Positions 8,439-16,873 of a DNA stretch of 64,000 bases are shown here, one piece after another. How positions within the stretch are numbered: position 1 is the stretch's first letter; every line of letters starts with the position of its first letter. The notes below the pieces were generated by a model. That model made no database searches. It was not told where the DNA came from and saw only the letters and a program-made list of their open reading frames with translations. The stretch is from Arcobacter cryaerophilus gv. crypticus (GTDB taxonomy: Bacteria; Campylobacterota; Campylobacteria; Campylobacterales; Arcobacteraceae), in contig NZ_NXGI01000002.1 of the NCBI RefSeq assembly GCF_002993025.1, positions 197,393-261,392 on the forward strand, given 5' to 3'. A program made the translations under genes and the position numbers.

Positions 8439-9349
8439 TCTAAAATCTCACTTGCAACTTCAAATTTATTGTTTGCAGTCATTAGATGAATTTTTGGATG
8501 AATTTTATTAATCTCTTTAAATAGATTTTTGCTTAAGTGCATTCCAACTTTATACTCCTCTTCCTCACTAATACTATGAGCTCGTTCAAGTTCATCTATC
8601 CAAAATTGAGGGACATGAATTCCTGGAACTTGTGCAGATAAAAATAGTGCAGTTCTTAGTTTTGTAATAGGAAATAGCCCAAGTATTAGTTGTGATTTTT
8701 TCTTATCACCTTCTACATTCTCTTTTGCAATTTCAAAGCTTTCAAGTAGTTTTTTTACATTTTCAATGTCAAAAACAGGTTGAGTTATAACTCCAACAGC
8801 ACCGTTTTGAATCTTTAAATTCATCTTTTTTTCCAAACTCCCAAAATTTTTAGCATATGCATTTACAACTGCAAATGGAAATATCTGTTTTGGTTCAATT
8901 TTAAAAGGTCTTCCTGCAAAATCCATACCATAGTTAAAAGATTTAATCATCTTTAAAAGCATTAAAGAGTTTGCTTCAAAAACACCTTTACTATTTGGTT
9001 GATCACTCATTTTTGCAGGATCTCCTGTAAGAGCTAAAATTGCTCTAATATCAAAATCATTAGCTCCTAGTAAATCAGATTGTAAAGCTATTTTATTTCT
9101 ATCTCTCATTGTCATTGTTGCAATTACTGGTTTTTTAAACTCTGTTTGAAGCTTTAAAGCAGCAAAAAGTGAGTTATATTTTAATTTTGCCAAAGGATTA
9201 TCTGTGCAAGTAAAGCCATCAACTTTTGAATCTATTTTAAATTTTTTGATTTTTTCTACAATATTGTGCATTGATGGTTCGTGTTGAGGTGTTGTTTCAA
9301 GTGTTAAGTATTTACCATCTTGAAGTTTAGAAATTAGTGTTTCAAACAT
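8435..9349 (-). CDS. metF: Methylenetetrahydrofolate reductase-family protein
   Basis: TIM-barrel flavoenzyme family that reduces 5,10-methylene-THF to 5-methyl-THF for methionine synthesis. Matching features are an N-terminal LETTPQHEP segment, LALTGDPAKM (the folate/flavin segment LxLxGDP), FPFAVVNAYAKN, and GAVGVITQPVFD. At 304 residues it fits bacterial MetF. The N-terminal motif is somewhat unlike E. coli MetF (FEFFPP), so a related methylene-THF reductase-like role cannot be excluded. It is coupled to ruvX downstream. Confidence 0.8.
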   Translation of the reverse strand: MFETLISKLQDGKYLTLETTPQHEPSMHNIVEKIKKFKIDSKVDGFTCTDNPLAKLKYNSLFAALKLQTEFKKPVIATMTMRDRNKIALQSDLLGANDFDIRAILALTGDPAKMSDQPNSKGVFEANSLMLLKMIKSFNYGMDFAGRPFKIEPKQIFPFAVVNAYAKNFGSLEKKMNLKIQNGAVGVITQPVFDIENVKKLLESFEIAKENVEGDKKKSQLILGLFPITKLRTALFLSAQVPGIHVPQFWIDELERAHSISEEEEYKVGMHLSKNLFKEINKIHPKIHLMTANNKFEVASEILD

Positions 9350-9429
9350 AAAAAAGCTTTCCTTTTTAAACTATTTAGTTAAATTTGGCTAATATTATAC
9401 CCTTTAATATTTAAAGTTTTAGGATATTT

Positions 9430-10056
9430 ATGAAATTAGCAGTTTTTGATTTTGATTCAACACTTATGGATGGAGAAACTATAGATTTTCTTGCAGATGA
9501 GTTTGGAATTGGAAGTGAAGTAAAAAAAATAACAGAAGAGGCTATGAGTGGAAGATTGGATTTTTTTGAATCTTTAATTCAAAGAGTAGCACTTTTAAAG
9601 GGAATGGATTATAAAAAAGTAGTTGATATTTGTGCAAATCTTCCTTTAATGACAGGTTCAAAAGAGATTGTAAAAGAGTTACAAAAAATGAATTATAAAG
9701 TTGTTTGTTTTAGTGGTGGATTTAGATTAGGAACATCACCTGCTAAAGATAAATTGGGACTTGATGCAGATTTTTCAAATATTTTACACCAAAAAGATGG
9801 AGTTTTAACAGGACTTGTTGGTGGTGATATGATGTTTGGCTACTCAAAAGGTGATATGATACAAAGACTTCAAGGTCTTTTAAAAATATCAAAAGATGAT
9901 ACATTGGTTTGTGGAGATGGTGCAAATGATTTAAGTATGTTTGAAAAAGCTGATACAAGAGTTGCTTTTTGTGCAAAAGATATACTTAAAAAAGAGGCAA
10001 ATATAATTGTTGATACAAAAGATTTAACAAAAATTTTAGATTATATAAAGGCTTAA
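9430..10056 (+). CDS. serB: Phosphoserine phosphatase
   Basis: Last step of serine synthesis: hydrolysis of phosphoserine. It is a HAD-superfamily enzyme with motif I DFDSTLMDGET (nucleophile D7, acid D9), motif II CFSGGFR, the motif III lysine in FGYSKGDM, and motif IV GDGANDLSMF. At 208 residues it lacks the N-terminal ACT-like region of E. coli SerB, as expected for a compact version. The next gene begins three bases after its stop, so tal is probably co-transcribed. Confidence 0.93.
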   Translation: MKLAVFDFDSTLMDGETIDFLADEFGIGSEVKKITEEAMSGRLDFFESLIQRVALLKGMDYKKVVDICANLPLMTGSKEIVKELQKMNYKVVCFSGGFRLGTSPAKDKLGLDADFSNILHQKDGVLTGLVGGDMMFGYSKGDMIQRLQGLLKISKDDTLVCGDGANDLSMFEKADTRVAFCAKDILKKEANIIVDTKDLTKILDYIKA

Positions 10057-10059
10057 GAG

Positions 10060-11052
10060 ATGAAAGAGTTTGAAGAGATAAATTACTCAATTTGGTGTGA
10101 TTTTATTGAAAGAGATTTTTTAGAAAATAGATTTCAAGAGATAATAAATGATGAAATTATAAAAGGTGCTACATCAAACCCAGCTATTTTTGAAGCTTCA
10201 ATTACAGGTTCTGTGGCTTATAAACAACAACTTGATATGCTTCAAGCAAATGAGAATAAAGCAATTTATGAAGAGTTAGCATTTAAAGATATAAGAAGAG
10301 CAGCTGAGCTTTTAGAGCCACTTTATAAAATTAATACAAATAATGGATTTATCTCTATTGAAGTTGATCCTCTTTTATGTGATGATGCAGCTGGAACTAT
10401 AGAAGAAGGACTTAGAATTTACAAAAGTTTAAATGCTGATAATGTAATGATAAAAATCCCAGCAACTACTGCTGGATATATTGCTATGAGAGAGCTTAGT
10501 TCAAGAGGAATTCATATAAATGCAACTTTGATTTTCTCACCACAACAAGCTAGAAATTGTGCAATGGCACTTGATGAGGGAATTAAAGCTTCAAATAAAG
10601 ATACAAAAGGTGTTGTATCTGTTTTTGTTTCAAGATTTGATAGATTAATGGATACAACTTTAGGTGCAAAAGGTCTTGGTGCATCTAAACTAGGTATTTT
10701 AAATGCTACAAAATGTTACTATGAAGTAAATAAATTAGAGAATTCAAATATAAGAACACTTTTTGCAAGTACGGGTGTAAAAGGAAATGAGTTGAATCCT
10801 ACATATTACGTAGATAATTTGATATATCCAAATTCTGTAAATACAGCACCTTTGGGAACTATCGAAGATTGGTTAAAAGATGGAAAAAAAGAGCAAAGTG
10901 TTATTATAAGTGAAGATGAGTGTGATAAATATTTTAAAAGTTTAGAACAAAATGGAATTAAATTAAATGATGTTTATGAAAAGCTTTTAAATGAAGGTCT
11001 TGATGCATTTAAAGTATCATTTAAAGAGTTATTATCAAAATTAAAACATTAA
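10060..11052 (+). CDS. tal: Transaldolase
   Basis: Pentose-phosphate enzyme that moves a dihydroxyacetone unit between sugar phosphates. The Schiff-base lysine lies in NVMIKIPATTAGYIAM around residue 133. GATSNPAIFEASI near residue 40 and VSVFVSRFDRLMD near residue 190 are conserved. At 330 residues it is the longer epsilonproteobacterial form. It lies between serB and DAHP synthase, which consumes erythrose 4-phosphate, a transaldolase product, so the grouping makes metabolic sense. Confidence 0.92.
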   Translation: MKEFEEINYSIWCDFIERDFLENRFQEIINDEIIKGATSNPAIFEASITGSVAYKQQLDMLQANENKAIYEELAFKDIRRAAELLEPLYKINTNNGFISIEVDPLLCDDAAGTIEEGLRIYKSLNADNVMIKIPATTAGYIAMRELSSRGIHINATLIFSPQQARNCAMALDEGIKASNKDTKGVVSVFVSRFDRLMDTTLGAKGLGASKLGILNATKCYYEVNKLENSNIRTLFASTGVKGNELNPTYYVDNLIYPNSVNTAPLGTIEDWLKDGKKEQSVIISEDECDKYFKSLEQNGIKLNDVYEKLLNEGLDAFKVSFKELLSKLKH

Positions 11053-11111
11053 TTTTGATTTAAGATATATTGGATAAAATTTATCCAATGATAAATATAA
11101 AAGGTAAAAAA

Positions 11112-12464
11112 ATGAAAACATGGAATCCAAGTAGTTGGAGAGATTTTCCAATAAAACAACAACCAACTTATAATGATTTAGTAACTTTGAAACAAGTAGA
11201 AAAAGAGTTAGCATCTTATCCTCCACTTATTTTTGCAGGAGAGGCTTTAAATCTTAAAAAACAACTTGCTAAAGTTGTAAATGGTGAGGCTTTTTTACTT
11301 CAAGGTGGAGATTGTGCTGAATCATTTAATGTATTTAATGCTACAAATATAAAAGATTTATTTAAAGTAATGATGCAAATGGCAGTAGTTTTAACATTTT
11401 CAGGCGGTTGTCCTGTTGTAAAAGTTGGACGAGTTGCTGGACAGTTTGCAAAACCTAGAAGTGCTGATTATGAAGATATAGATGGATTAAGTCTTCCTTC
11501 ATATAGAGGTGATATTGTAAATGATATAGATTTTGATATTGGTTCAAGAGAGCCAAAAGCAAAAAAACTTCTAAAAGCATATAATCAAAGTGCGGCAACT
11601 ATGAATCTTTTAAGAGCATTTGCAAGAGGTGGAATGGCTGATTTAAATCAGGTTCATTTGTGGAATTTAGACTTTGTAAAAGATAACACTTTGGGTGCAA
11701 AATATGAAGAAATAGCAAATAAGATTAGTGAGAGTTTAGCATTTATGAAAGCATGTGGAATTACAAGTGAAAACTCTCCACAGCTAAATCAAACAACACT
11801 ATTTACATCTCATGAAGCACTTTTATTAAACTATGAAGAGGCACTTACAAGAAGAGATTCAATCACAAAAGATTGGTTCAATTGTTCTGCTCATATGTTA
11901 TGGATTGGAGATAGAACTAGAGAACTAGATGGTGCTCATATTGAGTATTTTAGAGGAATCAAAAATCCAATTGGTTGTAAAGTTGGTCCATCTATGAAAG
12001 AGGATGAATTAATCAAACTAATAGATGCTTTAAATCCAGAAAATGAAGCTGGAAGATTAAACTTAATTGTAAGAATGGGTAATGAAAAAATAGCTGAATA
12101 TTTCCCTAAACTTTTAGCAAGAGTTGAAAAAGAGGGTAAAAAAGTTTTATGGTCAAGTGATCCAATGCATGGAAATACTATAAAAGCTGAAAATGGTTAC
12201 AAAACTAGAGATTTTGAAGCAATTTTAGGTGAAGTAAAACAGTTTTTCCAAATTCATAAAGCTCAAGGCTCATATGCAGGTGGAATTCACCTTGAGATGA
12301 CAGGACAAAATGTTACAGAGTGTACAGGAAGTAGATCTTCGGCTGTAAAAGAGAGTGATTTAGCAAGTAGATATCACACGCAATGTGATCCAAGATTAAA
12401 TGCTGATCAAGCTCTTGAGTTATCATTTATGATAGCAAATACTCTAAAAGAAGCTAGAAAATAA
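11112..12464 (+). CDS. 3-deoxy-7-phosphoheptulonate synthase, class II
   Basis: First step of the shikimate pathway, joining phosphoenolpyruvate and erythrose 4-phosphate. It is the plant/Mycobacterium-type class II enzyme: [17 protein letters not shown] at the start, [39 protein letters not shown] and a C-terminal [20 protein letters not shown] start it at 11112 (MKTWNPSS), preceded by AAGGTAAAAAA, rather than at an ATG 42 bases earlier. About 450 residues, normal for the family. It ends in a strong bidirectional hairpin. Confidence 0.93.
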   Translation: MKTWNPSSWRDFPIKQQPTYNDLVTLKQVEKELASYPPLIFAGEALNLKKQLAKVVNGEAFLLQGGDCAESFNVFNATNIKDLFKVMMQMAVVLTFSGGCPVVKVGRVAGQFAKPRSADYEDIDGLSLPSYRGDIVNDIDFDIGSREPKAKKLLKAYNQSAATMNLLRAFARGGMADLNQVHLWNLDFVKDNTLGAKYEEIANKISESLAFMKACGITSENSPQLNQTTLFTSHEALLLNYEEALTRRDSITKDWFNCSAHMLWIGDRTRELDGAHIEYFRGIKNPIGCKVGPSMKEDELIKLIDALNPENEAGRLNLIVRMGNEKIAEYFPKLLARVEKEGKKVLWSSDPMHGNTIKAENGYKTRDFEAILGEVKQFFQIHKAQGSYAGGIHLEMTGQNVTECTGSRSSAVKESDLASRYHTQCDPRLNADQALELSFMIANTLKEARK

Positions 12465-12466
12465 GT

Positions 12467-12493
12467 AAAAAAGTAGATTAAATCTACTTTTTT
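12467..12493. terminator. Bidirectional terminator between DAHP synthase and dehydrogenase genes
   Basis: AAAAAAGTAGATT and AATCTACTTTTTT form a near-perfect inverted repeat with A/T runs at both ends, lying between two convergent genes. Confidence 0.85.
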
Positions 12494-13418
12494 ATTTTAA
12501 AAACTCTTCAATATTTTTTGCCACTTTTTCTATCAATCTTTTTCTAGCTTCAATACTAGCCCAAGCTATGTGAGGAGTTAAAAGAAGTCTTTGTTTATTT
12601 TTTACACTTAAAAGTGGATTATTTTGCTCAATTGGCTCTTTTGTAACAACATCGAGTCCACAATAAATATCTTTTTCATCTAAAATTTTTGCCAAATCAG
12701 TTTCATTTATAATACCACCACGACCAAGATTAAGTAAAATAGCACCATCTTTTAAAAGATTTAGCTCTTTGTATCCTAATAAATCTTTTGTTTTTTCATT
12801 TAAAGGTGCATGAACAGATATAATATCGCAAGTTTTTAGCAACTCTTCTAAGCTTACACTTTTATACTCACTATTTTCATTTTTGCCACTTGTAGAGTAA
12901 TAAAACACTTCACAAGAAAAAGCTTTTGCTTTTTTTGCAAAATCTCTACCTATCTCTCCAAGACCAATGATTCCAACTTTTTTTCCATCAAGTTCATAAA
13001 ATGGCATATCTATATGAGTAAAAATATCGTTTTTTTGCCAATTTCCATCATCTACATATTTTTTGTAATAATCTAGTTTTTGCACAAAGTAAAAAATCAT
13101 TGAAAACCCTAACTGCACAACACTTGAAGTTGAATAACCTGCTACATTTTTTACATCAATATTTGCTTCTTTTGCATAAATTAAATCTACATTATTTGTA
13201 CCTGTTGCTGTTATGCAAACTAGTTTTACTTTTGAGTTTTCTAACTCTTCTTTTCCTACATAAACCTTATTTGTTAAAATAATATCTGCATCTTTTATTC
13301 TTTCTTTTGTTTCATCAGGGTTTGTTACATCAAAAGATATTACACTACCAAATTTCTCAAAGATTGATACATCTATATCAAATCCCAATGTTTTTCTATC
13401 TAAAATCACTATTTTCAT
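12492..13418 (-). CDS. D-isomer 2-hydroxyacid dehydrogenase
   Basis: NAD-dependent oxidoreductase of the D-2-hydroxyacid family. The nucleotide-binding fold is clear (KKVGIIGLGEIGRDFA, GxGxxG near residue 148). The catalytic set is R in LNLGRGGIINE, E/D in GLDVVTKEP and H in LTPHIAWASIEAR. At 308 residues it fits hydroxypyruvate/glyoxylate reductase-like members, but the substrate cannot be fixed from sequence. An inverted repeat (13441-13467) lies in its 5' region and AAGGAT precedes the ATG. Confidence 0.85.
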   Translation of the reverse strand: MKIVILDRKTLGFDIDVSIFEKFGSVISFDVTNPDETKERIKDADIILTNKVYVGKEELENSKVKLVCITATGTNNVDLIYAKEANIDVKNVAGYSTSSVVQLGFSMIFYFVQKLDYYKKYVDDGNWQKNDIFTHIDMPFYELDGKKVGIIGLGEIGRDFAKKAKAFSCEVFYYSTSGKNENSEYKSVSLEELLKTCDIISVHAPLNEKTKDLLGYKELNLLKDGAILLNLGRGGIINETDLAKILDEKDIYCGLDVVTKEPIEQNNPLLSVKNKQRLLLTPHIAWASIEARKRLIEKVAKNIEEFLK

Positions 13419-13440
13419 TTTTTTTATCCTTTTAATTTAT

Positions 13441-13546
13441 TGGTTCCCTATAAACTAAAAGGAACCATTTATGTTAAACTACTTTTATCGCAATTTATAA
13501 AAAATTGCTAAAGTAGCAAAATTCTAAAGGGCTTCGAGAACGAAGC
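13441..13546 (-). promoter_or_regulatory. Three consecutive stem-loops in a 140-base intergenic region
   Basis: TGGTTCC (13441-13447) pairs with GGAACCA (13461-13467). CTACTTT/GCAATTT (13479-13496) pair with AAATTGC/AAAGTAG (13502-13516). GCTTCG pairs with CGAAGC (13531-13546, loop AGAA). The last is probably the terminator of the HTH gene ending at 13559. The first sits about 22 bases upstream of the dehydrogenase start and could be a leader structure or protein operator. The middle one has no obvious role. Confidence 0.5.
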
Positions 13547-13558
13547 TTCTTTATATTA

Positions 13559-14536
13559 TTAATCTCTTCTATGAGCAATTCGTGGAGGAGTTACCTCTTT
13601 TTGTAAATCAATACTAAGATTATTGTAAAAAAGCTCTCCATAGTTTGTTTCACGGTTTATTGTCTCGTAGGCTTGAGTAATCGTGTTATTGTATTTTACT
13701 GCATCTTGAAGTATCTTTAAAATCTTTACAGAATCCAAAAAATTTACATGAGATGGTGCTTCTATTGATGAACTATAGTATTTGTGCATTCTTTCAACTA
13801 AGCTTTTATTTCTTATTTCTATAAAAACAGATTCTATTGGGGATTTAAAAAATAGTATTTTATTTTTTACATTTATAGATATATACGTTGTTTCCATTCC
13901 ATATATCTTTCTTGAAAATGAGTCAAAAAGAAAAAGTTTTTTATTATAGTTATTGTTAAAAAGCTCATGCATAAGTTCAAGTATTTTTATTTTTTCATCT
14001 CTTGTAAAAAAATTTCCAATACTTGCAAAACAAAAACTAAGAACCGATTTTATAGAGTACCACTCAGTTGTATCGTAGTCATATCTTAGCATTTGGTTAA
14101 TTCTTTCTTGTTTTAAATCTTCTATATCAGAACTATTTGTTGTTTTGTACACTTTTCGTACAGCACTATCTCTATACATTGGACCTGGGAATTGTGCTTG
14201 AATTACAAACCTTCTATTTTTTTCATGCTCAATTATATATTGAAGTCTTCCTTTGTAGTCTTCATCTATAATTCTAACCTCTTTTTGAGGTATAGAAGTA
14301 ATAGATTTCAAAAACTCTTCACCACTACAAGCATCTTCCCAAATATACTCAGGGTATCTAAACTCTTTACAAATTTTTGCTTTAATTTCACTACTTATCT
14401 CAATACCACTAACTCTATCAATCCATGACGTAATTGTTCTTCTATCTTTATCAATCAAGTTAGCAAATTTTGAAATACTAAGGTTTGAACGATTAAATAT
14501 CTCTATAAACTTTTCTATTGAATTTTTAAAATCCAT
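13559..14536 (-). CDS. HTH protein divergent from prpB, probable prp-cluster regulator
   Basis: A 325-residue protein I do not recognise as PrpR, a GntR-type or a RamB-type regulator. Residues ~15-50 look like a helix-turn-helix (LSISKFANLIDKDRRTITSWIDRVSG). The rest is a mixed alpha/beta region of unknown fold, with no HExxH, no sigma54-activator ATPase motif and no membrane segment. Landmarks are FVIQAQFPGPMYRDSAVRK near residue 110 and LFLFDSFSRKIYGMETTYI near residue 215. It is divergent from prpB with 172 bases between the starts, the position expected of a local regulator. That role is inference only. Confidence 0.6.
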   Translation of the reverse strand: MDFKNSIEKFIEIFNRSNLSISKFANLIDKDRRTITSWIDRVSGIEISSEIKAKICKEFRYPEYIWEDACSGEEFLKSITSIPQKEVRIIDEDYKGRLQYIIEHEKNRRFVIQAQFPGPMYRDSAVRKVYKTTNSSDIEDLKQERINQMLRYDYDTTEWYSIKSVLSFCFASIGNFFTRDEKIKILELMHELFNNNYNKKLFLFDSFSRKIYGMETTYISINVKNKILFFKSPIESVFIEIRNKSLVERMHKYYSSSIEAPSHVNFLDSVKILKILQDAVKYNNTITQAYETINRETNYGELFYNNLSIDLQKEVTPPRIAHRRD

Positions 14537-14564
14537 AAGCTTCCTTTAATAAAATTTTCGTATA

Positions 14565-14677
14565 TTGTACAAAAATAATGCATAAAAACAAATTATGTTC
14601 AAATTATAAAAAATGTATAAAAATTGTAAAATTAGATTTTAAATCATACATACAAAAAAAATCAAAATAGATATAAT
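14565..14677 (+). promoter_or_regulatory. prpB promoter region with palindrome
   Basis: A TATAAT hexamer at 14672-14677 suits a prpB transcript starting near 14685, with AAAAGGATATACAA before the ATG. No good -35 is visible, which is common in this phylum or may mean activator dependence. A perfect TTGTACAA palindrome at 14565-14572 lies close to the divergent HTH gene, and related AT-rich runs (AATGCATAAAAA, AATGTATAAAAA) recur between them. These are candidate operators for the HTH protein. Confidence 0.45.
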
Positions 14678-14708
14678 TTTCTCTACAATATTTTAAAAGG
14701 ATATACAA

Positions 14709-15596
14709 ATGACAAGTGCAGGAAAAAGATTTAGAGAAGCCCTAAAAGCTTCAAGTCCACTACAAATTGTTGGAACAATTAATGCTTACCAAGCATTACA
14801 AGCTACAAAAGTTGGGCATAAAGCTATCTACTTAAGTGGTGGAGGAATTGCAAATGCATCTTATGGTTTACCTGATTTAGGTATGACAATGATTGAAGAT
14901 GTTTGTATTGATGTTAGAAGAGTTACTTCTATTTGTGATACTCCACTAATCGTTGATGCTGATACTGGTTGGGGACATGCATTTAATGTGGCTAGAACTG
15001 TTAAAGAGTTTATTAGAAGTGGTGCTGCTGGTATGCATATTGAAGATCAAGTTGCTGCAAAAAGATGTGGGCATAGACCAAATAAAGAGCTTGTAACTAC
15101 TGAAGAGATGTGTGATAGAATCAGAGCTGCTGTTGATGCTAAAAAAGAGTTAGATCCAGATTTTTATATAATTGCTAGAACTGATGCTCATGCATCTGAG
15201 GGTCAAGCTGCTGCGATTGCTAGAGCTAAAGCTTATGTTGAAGCTGGTGCTGATGCTATTTTTGCTGAAGCTGTTCACACTTTAAAAGAATATAAAGAAT
15301 TTACAGATGCTATGACTGTACCTGTTTTAGCAAACATTACTGAATTTGGAGCAACTCCAATGTTTACAACTGAAGAGTTAGCAAGTGTTGGTATTGATAT
15401 GGTTCTTTATCCACTTTCAGCATTTAGAGCAATGAATAAAGCTGCACTTGCTGTGTATCAAGAGTTAAAAGATAAAGGTACTCAAGAAGGTGTACTTGGA
15501 ACAATGCAAACAAGAATGGAGTTATACGATATGTTAAATTACCATGCTTATGAGCAAAAAATGGATGAACTATTTTCAAAAGGTAAAGCTAAATAG
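14709..15596 (+). CDS. prpB: 2-methylisocitrate lyase
   Basis: Cleaves 2-methylisocitrate to pyruvate and succinate, the final step of the 2-methylcitrate cycle. It belongs to the isocitrate-lyase family: the catalytic KRCGH motif ([13 protein letters not shown]) lies near residue 120 and the Mg-binding DADTGWG near residue 85. At 295 residues it has the length of PrpB rather than the much longer isocitrate lyase. First gene of prpB-prpC-acnD-prpF. Confidence 0.95.
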   Translation: MTSAGKRFREALKASSPLQIVGTINAYQALQATKVGHKAIYLSGGGIANASYGLPDLGMTMIEDVCIDVRRVTSICDTPLIVDADTGWGHAFNVARTVKEFIRSGAAGMHIEDQVAAKRCGHRPNKELVTTEEMCDRIRAAVDAKKELDPDFYIIARTDAHASEGQAAAIARAKAYVEAGADAIFAEAVHTLKEYKEFTDAMTVPVLANITEFGATPMFTTEELASVGIDMVLYPLSAFRAMNKAALAVYQELKDKGTQEGVLGTMQTRMELYDMLNYHAYEQKMDELFSKGKAK

Positions 15597-15644
15597 TTAG
15601 CTTTTCGTATTTTATTTAAAATTAAATCAAACTAAGGAGAAAAT

Positions 15645-16796
15645 ATGAGTACTACAAGTACAGAGTTTAAACCAAAAAAATCTGTTGCACTTTCAGGTGT
15701 AGCAGCTGGAAGTACAGCATTATGTACAGTTGGAAATACAGGAAATGATTTATATTATAGAGGATATGATATTTTAGAATTTGCTGAAAAAGCTGAATTT
15801 GAAGAGATTGCATATTTAATAGTTCATGGTGAGCTACCTAATAAAGAGCAGTTAAAAGCTTATAAAGCAAAACTTAGATCTTTTAGAGATATTCCAGAAG
15901 GTGTAAAAGTTGCATTAGAGCAATTACCAAAAAATTGTCATCCAATGGATGTTATGAGAACAGGTTGTTCAGTTCTTGGAGCATTAAATCAAGAAGATGA
16001 ATCTCATCCAAAAGCTGCAGCACAAGATATTATTAATAAATTAATGGCATCTTTTGGTTCTATGCTTTTATACTGGTACCATTTTGCTTATAATGGAAAA
16101 AGAATCAATGTTGTAACTGATGATGATACAGTTGGTGGACATTTCTTACATTTATTACATGGTGAAAAACCAAAAGAATCTTGGGTTAAAGCTATGCATG
16201 TATCTTTAATTTTATATGCTGAGCATGAATTTAATGCTTCAACTTTTACTTCAAGAGTAATTGCTGGAACAAATTCAGATATGTATTCTTGTATTACTGG
16301 TTCTATTGGTGCTTTAAGAGGTCCAAAACACGGTGGTGCAAATGAAGTTGCATTTAGAATTCAAGAAAGATACTCATCAGCTGATGAAGCAGAAAAAGAT
16401 ATCAAAGAGAGAATTGCTAAAAAAGAGATTATCATTGGATTTGGACACCCTGTTTATGCTACAAGAGATCCAAGAAATGTTGTTATTAAAAAAGTTGCAA
16501 AAGAGCTATCTGAAGAGAATAAAAATATGTTAATGTATGACGTAGCTGCAAGACTTGAAGAAGTTATGTGGGATCAAAAGAAAATGTTCCCAAATCTTGA
16601 CTGGTTCTCTGCTGTTTCATATAACCAAATGGGAATTCCAACAGATATGTTTACTCCTATCTTTATTATTGCAAGAGTTACAGGATGGGGTGCACACGTA
16701 ATTGAGCAAAGAGAAGATGGAAAAATTATTAGACCATCAGCTATCTATACTGGACCAGAGCCTAGAGCTTTCGTTCCTTTAGAAGAGAGAAAATAA
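15645..16796 (+). CDS. prpC: 2-methylcitrate synthase
   Basis: Condenses propionyl-CoA with oxaloacetate. Citrate-synthase fold with the catalytic histidines in [14 protein letters not shown] and GFGHPVY, and the Asp/Arg-containing [20 protein letters not shown] near the end. At 383 residues and in a prp cluster, PrpC is much more likely than the housekeeping citrate synthase. AAGGAG precedes the ATG, and the gene starts 48 bases after prpB. Confidence 0.94.
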   Translation: MSTTSTEFKPKKSVALSGVAAGSTALCTVGNTGNDLYYRGYDILEFAEKAEFEEIAYLIVHGELPNKEQLKAYKAKLRSFRDIPEGVKVALEQLPKNCHPMDVMRTGCSVLGALNQEDESHPKAAAQDIINKLMASFGSMLLYWYHFAYNGKRINVVTDDDTVGGHFLHLLHGEKPKESWVKAMHVSLILYAEHEFNASTFTSRVIAGTNSDMYSCITGSIGALRGPKHGGANEVAFRIQERYSSADEAEKDIKERIAKKEIIIGFGHPVYATRDPRNVVIKKVAKELSEENKNMLMYDVAARLEEVMWDQKKMFPNLDWFSAVSYNQMGIPTDMFTPIFIIARVTGWGAHVIEQREDGKIIRPSAIYTGPEPRAFVPLEERK

Positions 16797-16873
16797 TCTT
16801 TAAAATTTAGGCTAAATTTAGCCTAAATTTCTTTTTACAATAAATTTTAAAAAATAAAAAAACGGAAAATAAA

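Noticed and set aside
13471-13500. Nine-codon plus-strand frame (MLNYFYRNL) as a leader peptide
   Set aside because: No ribosome site and no downstream plus-strand gene to control.
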